Assembly (NCBI RefSeq): GCF_035917455.1
Contig: NZ_CP109078.1
Span: 4,820,001-4,884,000 of the forward strand
Reading direction: 5' to 3'
Length of the DNA: 64,000 nucleotides
From: Micromonospora sp. NBC_01796
Lineage (GTDB): Bacteria; Actinomycetota; Actinomycetes; Mycobacteriales; Micromonosporaceae
Part shown: positions 59,999 through 64,000 of the stretch, piece after piece
How the letters are laid out: each line of letters opens with the position of its first letter
Position numbering within the stretch: position 1 is the stretch's first letter
Made by a program: the position numbers and the translations under genes
Notes under the pieces: generated by a model
Told to the model about the DNA's origin: nothing
Database searches by the model: none
Seen by the model: the letters and a program-made list of their open reading frames with translations, nothing else

Positions 59999-61208
59999 AT
60001 GGTCCTAGGAAGCGACGTTGGAATGACGCCGGGCCAGCGGATCAAGCTCTATCGTCAGCGAGCCGGTCTGACCCAGGAGGTGGCCGCGCAGCTCAAGGGC
60101 GTGACGGTGTCCGCCTGGCGAAAGTGGGAGTCTGGCGAGCGGTCGGTCACCTCGTTGGGTGATTGGATCGAGATCGCCCGGATCCTCAAGGTCCGGGACC
60201 TCTACCGGCTGACGGGCCTGCCGGTAGGCAGCCTCCCCGACGAACAGGCCGAACACGAAACCGTTGCGCCGGTACGTGCCGCGCTGCACTCATATACGCC
60301 GAGGCTTGACGGCCCGCCGGACCTGGATGGGCTGCGGCGGGGCATTGAGTGGGGCTGGAACGCCTGGTACGACTCCGGGGACCGGTACTCGCGTACGGGG
60401 TCGGTGTTACCGGAGCTGATCACTCGGGCTCGCGCGACCGTTGCAGTTGTCGACGGGGCAGCAGCGCCGGGAAGCGCAGCGGGCGACCGCTGATCTGATG
60501 ATGCTGGTGCGGGCGTTCGGTAAGCGCATCGGTGCTCTGGACGTGTCGTTGCTCGGGGCTGACCGGGCGCTCGCTGCGGCCGGCGACGCTGACGATCCGA
60601 TATACCGGGCCGCCGCCGCGTGGCACATGGCCAACGTCCTGTCGGCCGCCGGGCATGCCGAGGAATCCGGGGCGCTATGTCGTGACGCAGCCGCTGACCT
60701 GGCAAGGGTTGATGACCAGAACGAGGAGCGGATTGCCCTACTCGGGGCGCTGCACCTCATGCTCTCGGTACAGGAAGCGCGGTTGGGTAGCGACCGTCGG
60801 GCCGAGGCGGCGCTCGATTTCGCGGAGCGGACCGCCGCGACCACCGGCGAGACGCTGTGGCACCACCTTTACTTCGGGCCGATCAACGTCGGCGTGCACC
60901 GAGGCGCTGTCGCGTTGGAGCTGTCACGGCCGGCCGAGGCGCTGCGGATCGCGGAACGGGTCGACGTGACCCAGTCACCCAGCCGGGAGCGGCAGCACTC
61001 GCATTACATACACCTGGCCCGGGGATACGCGACCCAACGCGACGACCTGGCCTCTGTGTACATGTTGGTGCAGGCGGACCAGGCGATCCCTGAGGAGTCG
61101 CACCTCAACCTGGTCATGCGCGCGCTGGTGCGAGAACTCCTCGTACGCGAAACACCGACCACCCGACCGGAACTCCGGCCGTTGGCCCAGCGGATCGGCG
61201 TTGCCTAA
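59999..61208 (+). pseudogene. XRE-family regulator with TPR domain, frameshifted
   Basis: Two overlapping frames form one protein of about 400 aa. Frame 1 (59999-60493) has the XRE helix-turn-helix (RIKLYRQRAGLTQEVAAQLK, WRKWESGERSVTSL) and continues in family-like text to ARATV near 60440. Frame 2 picks up at 60441 with QLSTGQQRREAQRATADLMM and runs as TPR helices to 61208. A one-base gain (or two-base loss) near 60440 breaks the gene. Such regulators often serve mobile elements or antibiotic clusters. It may be a true mutation or a sequencing error. Confidence 0.72.
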
Positions 61209-61229
61209 CTACCCCACTGCGGGGTAGTT
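61207..61229. terminator. Hairpin after the XRE gene
   Basis: AACTACCCC-ACTGC-GGGGTAGTT, perfect 9-bp arms, starting within the stop codon. A second dyad CCACG-TAC-CGTGG (61230-61242) follows at once. Could be a terminator or an operator for the next gene. Confidence 0.5.
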
Positions 61230-61355
61230 CCACGTACCGTGGTCGCCTGTCAGTGACTACCGCCATACCTTCGGTGACGGACGTGGCGATCGACAGCCTT
61301 CCCGCTTTGAGCCTGCTCGATCGCCGCGTCCCTCATTCCAGAAGGGGCGTGCGCG

Positions 61356-61421
61356 ATGCGATGGCGTTGGTTTGTGCGAGCTGCCGATGGGGTGCTCGAC
61401 CATCCGGTATGGGACCTCACT
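61356..61421 (+). pseudogene. Remnant of the small gene MRWRWFVRAA
   Basis: The ribosome site, start codon and first ten codons (MRWRWFVRAA) match the intact small gene at 62941; after that the frame runs antisense through the GntR gene. About 45 bases are nearly identical between 61341-61384 and 62926-62969. Best read as a truncated duplicate. Confidence 0.55.
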
Positions 61422-62201
61422 TCACGGATTGCCGCCCTCGGCGGGCAGCGTGTATTGGATTTCGTACCGGTGTCCCGCCTTGACCATGACGGTTGCCTCG
61501 ATCGGTCGGCCAGAGTCGCTGTAGACCACGCGGAACTGTCGCAGTACCGGCATGCTCGCGGGCAGCTTCAACGCCGCGAACTCCTCGACCGTGGCGAGTC
61601 GTGCTCCGACCTGGTCGACCGCGTTCCGAGGTGGGAGGCCGAGTTCGGTCAGTACGGTTGCCGCGCCGCCGCGAATCCGACCGTCTTCGGCGAGGCGGGT
61701 GCCGCGTGCGATGTCGACGGGGTAGTACGACCAGACCAGTTCGACGGGTTCGCCGTCGAGCAGGAGCAACTGGTGTCGCATCACCACCGGGTCGCCCTTG
61801 CCGATGGCGAATGCTGCGGCGACCTGCAACGGAGCGGGCCGTTCGCCCACCGCGATGAGCTGGCTCGATCCTGCCCGTCCGTCCCGGCTCGGGTCGTTGA
61901 TCCACGGGTACGGCTGGCCGTCCGCAGCCGGGCGCGGGTAGTGGTCACCTCGGATCACGTACGGACGTTGGCCGGTGGCGAACACGCCTCGTCCGGTCTG
62001 GCCTTCGACAAAGCCCTCGTCCTTCAGGATGCGTAGCGCTCGCTGCACGGTCTGGTTGGTGACGCCGTACTGCTTGATGAGTGCGGCGGTTGCCGGGAGT
62101 TGTGCGCCGGGCGCGAGGTCTCCGGACAGGATGAGGGCGCGCAGGTCAGCCGCGATCTGTTGTTGCCGATCGCGGGTCTGCTCGCCCGTGGGCTCAGTCA
62201 T
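61422..62201 (-). CDS. GntR-family regulator (HutC/UTRA type)
   Basis: 259 aa. Winged helix at the N-terminus (AALIKQYGVTNQTVQRALRI), then a UTRA ligand domain (VVMRHQLLLLDGEPVELVWSY, YEIQYTLPAE). GntR/UTRA regulators act as transfer repressors (KorSA-like) on actinomycete integrative elements, and that fits the setting. The start overlaps the stop of the UTRA-only gene by 8 bases, so it is the second gene of a pair. Confidence 0.87.
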   Translation of the reverse strand: MTEPTGEQTRDRQQQIAADLRALILSGDLAPGAQLPATAALIKQYGVTNQTVQRALRILKDEGFVEGQTGRGVFATGQRPYVIRGDHYPRPAADGQPYPWINDPSRDGRAGSSQLIAVGERPAPLQVAAAFAIGKGDPVVMRHQLLLLDGEPVELVWSYYPVDIARGTRLAEDGRIRGGAATVLTELGLPPRNAVDQVGARLATVEEFAALKLPASMPVLRQFRVVYSDSGRPIEATVMVKAGHRYEIQYTLPAEGGNP

Positions 62202-62739
62202 CGAGGGATACCTGCATCTGGTAGGTGAAGCCGGGGGACAGTCGAGAGACAGTGTGGGTCACGACGTACTCGACCGGTGTGCCGTCTGTGTTCCGGCTCA
62301 GTCGCCTCATCACGAGCAGTGGCTCGTCCGCGTCGACACCGAGCAGCGTCCGTTGCGCCTCGGAGGGTTGGCGGGCGGTGATGTGTTCGGTGACGGTGGC
62401 CGCCGTGTGCCCGAGCTGCGCGAGCACGCCGATGGCGCCGCCCCGGATCTTCCGGTTCTCGGCGAGCGGGGTGCCGCCGGCCAGCCAGAACGGGTAGTAG
62501 GAGTCGGCCAGTTCTACGGACTGGTCGTCCTCCAGGATCAACCGGCGCCGAACCACGACCTGACCCTCCTCGCCCAGGCTGAGGGCGGTGCGGATGGGCG
62601 CTTCGGGAGTCAGCGTCTCGACGCCCAGGAGGCGCTGGGAGCCGGTACGGCCACGAGCGGCAGCCTCGTTCGCCCACGCGTCGCCGGCTCCGGGCGTGAC
62701 GTAGGGGTCGGACGTGCTGGTCCAGCGCGGGGTGCTCAT
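62194..62739 (-). CDS. Stand-alone UTRA-domain protein
   Basis: 181 aa. Only the ligand-binding half of a GntR/HutC regulator: VVVRRRLILEDDQSVELADS, YYPFWLAGGTPLAENRKIRG, VEYVVTHTVSRLSPGFTYQM. Before it come about 50 residues (TSTSDPYVTPGAGDAWANEA) of the kind that follow a winged helix, but no DNA-binding part. ATG at 62739 has GGAGG 8 bases upstream, so the short form is deliberate, not truncated by start choice. Translated first in the pair with GntR. Confidence 0.8.
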   Translation of the reverse strand: MSTPRWTSTSDPYVTPGAGDAWANEAAARGRTGSQRLLGVETLTPEAPIRTALSLGEEGQVVVRRRLILEDDQSVELADSYYPFWLAGGTPLAENRKIRGGAIGVLAQLGHTAATVTEHITARQPSEAQRTLLGVDADEPLLVMRRLSRNTDGTPVEYVVTHTVSRLSPGFTYQMQVSLDD

Positions 62740-62940
62740 CGCTACTACCTCCAGATGTGGCCCTCGATCATGTTGCCCGATGCCGAGGCTGTTCGGTATC
62801 TGGACCGGCGTTGCCGGAGGCACTCCCTGCCTGCACACTCTTGTGACCTTACTACTAACTGTATAAGCTTCGGATCAACGGGAGGGTGTTCGGGACGAGC
62901 CCGTACCGGTGCCCTGTGCTCACGAAAAGGGAGGTACGCG
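62740..62940. promoter_or_regulatory. Divergent promoter between the UTRA/GntR pair and the small-gene operon
   Basis: Contains an AT-rich imperfect palindrome CTTACTACTAACTGTATAAG (62848-62867), whose TATAAG could be a -10 for the small-gene operon with TTGTGA (62841-62846) 15 bases upstream. A natural place for GntR binding. Confidence 0.4.
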
Positions 62941-63159
62941 ATGCGATGGCGTTGGTTTGTGCGGGCTGCTGTCCAGCAGCCGGATCGGGTGGGGCCGGCG
63001 ACGCAGTACGGGGGTCGGTCCGGTGGTTACCTGAGGGCGGCTGGGCCGGATGGTGCCGAGGCGCGGCCCGTACGCGGTGACGAGCCCGTTGTGGTCGAGC
63101 GGGCCGGGACCCGGGTGAGGTGGCCGGAGAACCGTGGGTCGCACTGGCGGTCGGTATGA
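62941..63159 (+). CDS. Small unknown protein, first gene of the overlap chain
   Basis: 72 aa, basic. Starts MRWRWFVRAAVQQPDRVGPA. Strong ribosome site GGGAGG. No family known. The stop overlaps the next ATG by 4 bases. Its 5' end is duplicated at 61356. Confidence 0.6.
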   Translation: MRWRWFVRAAVQQPDRVGPATQYGGRSGGYLRAAGPDGAEARPVRGDEPVVVERAGTRVRWPENRGSHWRSV

Positions 63160-63365
63160 GTGAGTCGAGTCCGATCCGTCTCACCTTCAGTCGGTCGCTG
63201 TGGCCTGCGTTGATGCAGCAGGCGCGCAATGTTGTCGCCGCGCACGAGGGCGGCAGGCTGTGTGACTACTGCATCGAGCCGGGTGACTGTGGGCGGCTTC
63301 GGGGCGCGCACAGTCGTCTGGCTGATCCGGAGATGCTGGCCGCCGAGCAGGAGGAGCGGTCGTGA
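63156..63365 (+). CDS. Small unknown protein with cysteine pair
   Basis: 69 aa. SESSPIRLTFSRSLWPALMQ, then GRLCDYCIEPGDCGRLRGAH with three cysteines and a His that might hold a metal. ATG at 63156 within ATGA; next gene overlaps by GTGA. Confidence 0.6.
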   Translation: MSESSPIRLTFSRSLWPALMQQARNVVAAHEGGRLCDYCIEPGDCGRLRGAHSRLADPEMLAAEQEERS

Positions 63366-63676
63366 GCGGGCTTTATGGCGTACGCCGGAATCACGCCGAG
63401 TCGGACGTGGCGCTGCTTCGGCCGCGGCATCGCGCCGACGGACCTCGTGCCGCACAGCCTGCCCGGACCCGCCCGACGGGGAGGTTCCGCCGCTGGTGGT
63501 GTCGCCTGTGGCCGTGGGCGGTGCGGCGGAGTGTGCCGGTGCCGGCCGCGTCCGGGCGCAGCGCGGTGCCGCCTCCGGGGTGGGCGGCGGCGCCGACCAT
63601 GCACTCCGGGCCGCTGCTCACCTACGGGCAGCAGGTCGGATATCGGGTACGCCGACCAGGCGGTGACCGCCGATGA
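63362..63676 (+). CDS. Small unknown Arg/Pro-rich protein
   Basis: 104 aa, very basic (WWCRLWPWAVRRSVPVPAAS in the middle; it may form a short hydrophobic hairpin). GTG at 63362 overlapping the previous stop; its stop overlaps the next ATG (ATGA). No family recognised. Confidence 0.55.
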   Translation: MSGLYGVRRNHAESDVALLRPRHRADGPRAAQPARTRPTGRFRRWWCRLWPWAVRRSVPVPAASGRSAVPPPGWAAAPTMHSGPLLTYGQQVGYRVRRPGGDRR

Positions 63677-63795
63677 ACGAAGTTTTCCCGGCTCGGCCCT
63701 GCGGGGACGAGCTGCCGATGGTGGTACACCTTCGGGCGTTGACGGGGTATCGGCCGGGGACGCCCCCGCCCATCGTCGGACCGGTCGAATGGTGA
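63673..63795 (+). CDS. Very small unknown protein
   Basis: 40 aa (MNEVFPARPCGDELPMVVHL ... IVGPVEW). The only support is its place in the chain: ATG at 63673 in an ATGA overlap and a stop at 63793 in a GTGA overlap with the next gene. Confidence 0.5.
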   Translation: MNEVFPARPCGDELPMVVHLRALTGYRPGTPPPIVGPVEW

Positions 63796-64000
63796 CGCCG
63801 ACCGGGGCGACCTCGTCCAGTGGGCTGCATCTGCCGCTCCGACCGCTGTGGATATGCCGGATTGACGCCTACCCTTGGCCGTGCGCGGATGCGCGACTCG
63901 ACCTGACGAGCGGCTACCGCGACAAGACGATCAGTCTGACCCTCTTCCTCGCCTCCCAGTTCGTCGAAGCGCTCGGCGACCTGAACACGATCGACCCGGC
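63792..64000 (+). CDS. Partial small protein of an AICE-associated type
   Basis: Open from the GTG at 63792 to the window end (69 codons seen). The text HLPLRPLWICRIDAYPWPCA, DARLDLTSGYRDK and LFLASQFVEALGDLNTIDPA fits a small actinomycete protein with a CRxxxxPWPCxxAR-like motif, often found near integrative elements (recalled, not searched). Here the first Cys pair reads CRIDAYPWPC. 3' end missing. Confidence 0.6.
   Translation, partial: MTPTGATSSSGLHLPLRPLWICRIDAYPWPCADARLDLTSGYRDKTISLTLFLASQFVEALGDLNTIDP

Noticed and set aside
61356-62036. 226-codon plus-strand frame starting MRWRWFVRAA
   Set aside because: Only the first 20 or so codons resemble the intact copy at 62941; the rest is antisense to the GntR gene.

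Overview
The window is chromosomal DNA from a high-GC actinomycete. Codon third positions are almost always G or C, GTG starts are frequent, and the gene content (GH81 glucanase, HelD, DUF3145, DUF3052, AhpE, a fasR-fab cluster, homodimeric AceE) points to Micromonosporaceae (Micromonospora-like). This is inferred from gene content and style; there is no rRNA to confirm it.

Layout. 0-10 kb: a secreted GH81 laminarinase behind twin LacI-type operators, a MarR/DHA2 efflux pair, a FAD monooxygenase and TetR regulator sharing a three-operator promoter, a membrane protein, and a secreted coiled-coil/M15-like cell-wall protein behind a c-di-AMP (ydaO) riboswitch. 10-20 kb: a CDF metal exporter with a likely metal-sensor operator, an orphan FtsX-type permease, a secreted beta-propeller, HelD helicase, an alpha/beta hydrolase and a small conserved protein. 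20-26.7 kb: DUF3145, a GH3 lipoprotein, then a GT2 glycosyltransferase coupled to a large membrane protein, with a facing methyltransferase. 26.8-33.4 kb: the fatty-acid synthase II cluster fasR-fabD-fabH-acpP-fabF-accD, all on the minus strand. FabD carries an unexpected C-terminal lipoyl-like domain. 33.4-43.4 kb: PAP2 phosphatase, a poorly coding kilobase, two secreted/anchored proteins (one CopC-like), gltX, an ion transporter, a GH1/MFS sugar operon, SRPBCC and CGNR proteins. 43.5-55.6 kb: aceE, YjbQ, PhoD, an ABC-2 exporter with a GbsR-type regulator, MarR, a fused E1 alpha/beta ketoacid dehydrogenase, DUF3052 and the peroxiredoxin AhpE.

At 55.69 kb a tRNA-Val(TAC) ends the ordinary chromosome. 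To its right the base composition changes (56.1-59.6 kb is clearly AT-richer) and the genes become those of an integrated element. There is a two-gene unit coding a RelA/SpoT-type alarmone synthetase and an unknown 157-aa partner with ATGA overlap (a candidate toxSAS toxin-antitoxin or defence module). Next come gene remnants, a membrane-anchored unknown protein, a zinc-ribbon DUF4145 protein, a frameshifted XRE/TPR regulator, and a GntR regulator paired with a stand-alone UTRA domain. The last stretch is a chain of very small genes with 4-base overlaps that runs off the window. This resembles the tRNA-side end of an actinomycete integrative conjugative element; no integrase, excisionase or FtsK-like gene lies inside the window.

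The DNA-level signals most worth following are a pair of near-identical long inverted repeats (arm GATCTTGCAGTTGTGG) at 8.8 and 48.8 kb, with unrelated loops of identical length. Several other long perfect stem-loops sit between genes.
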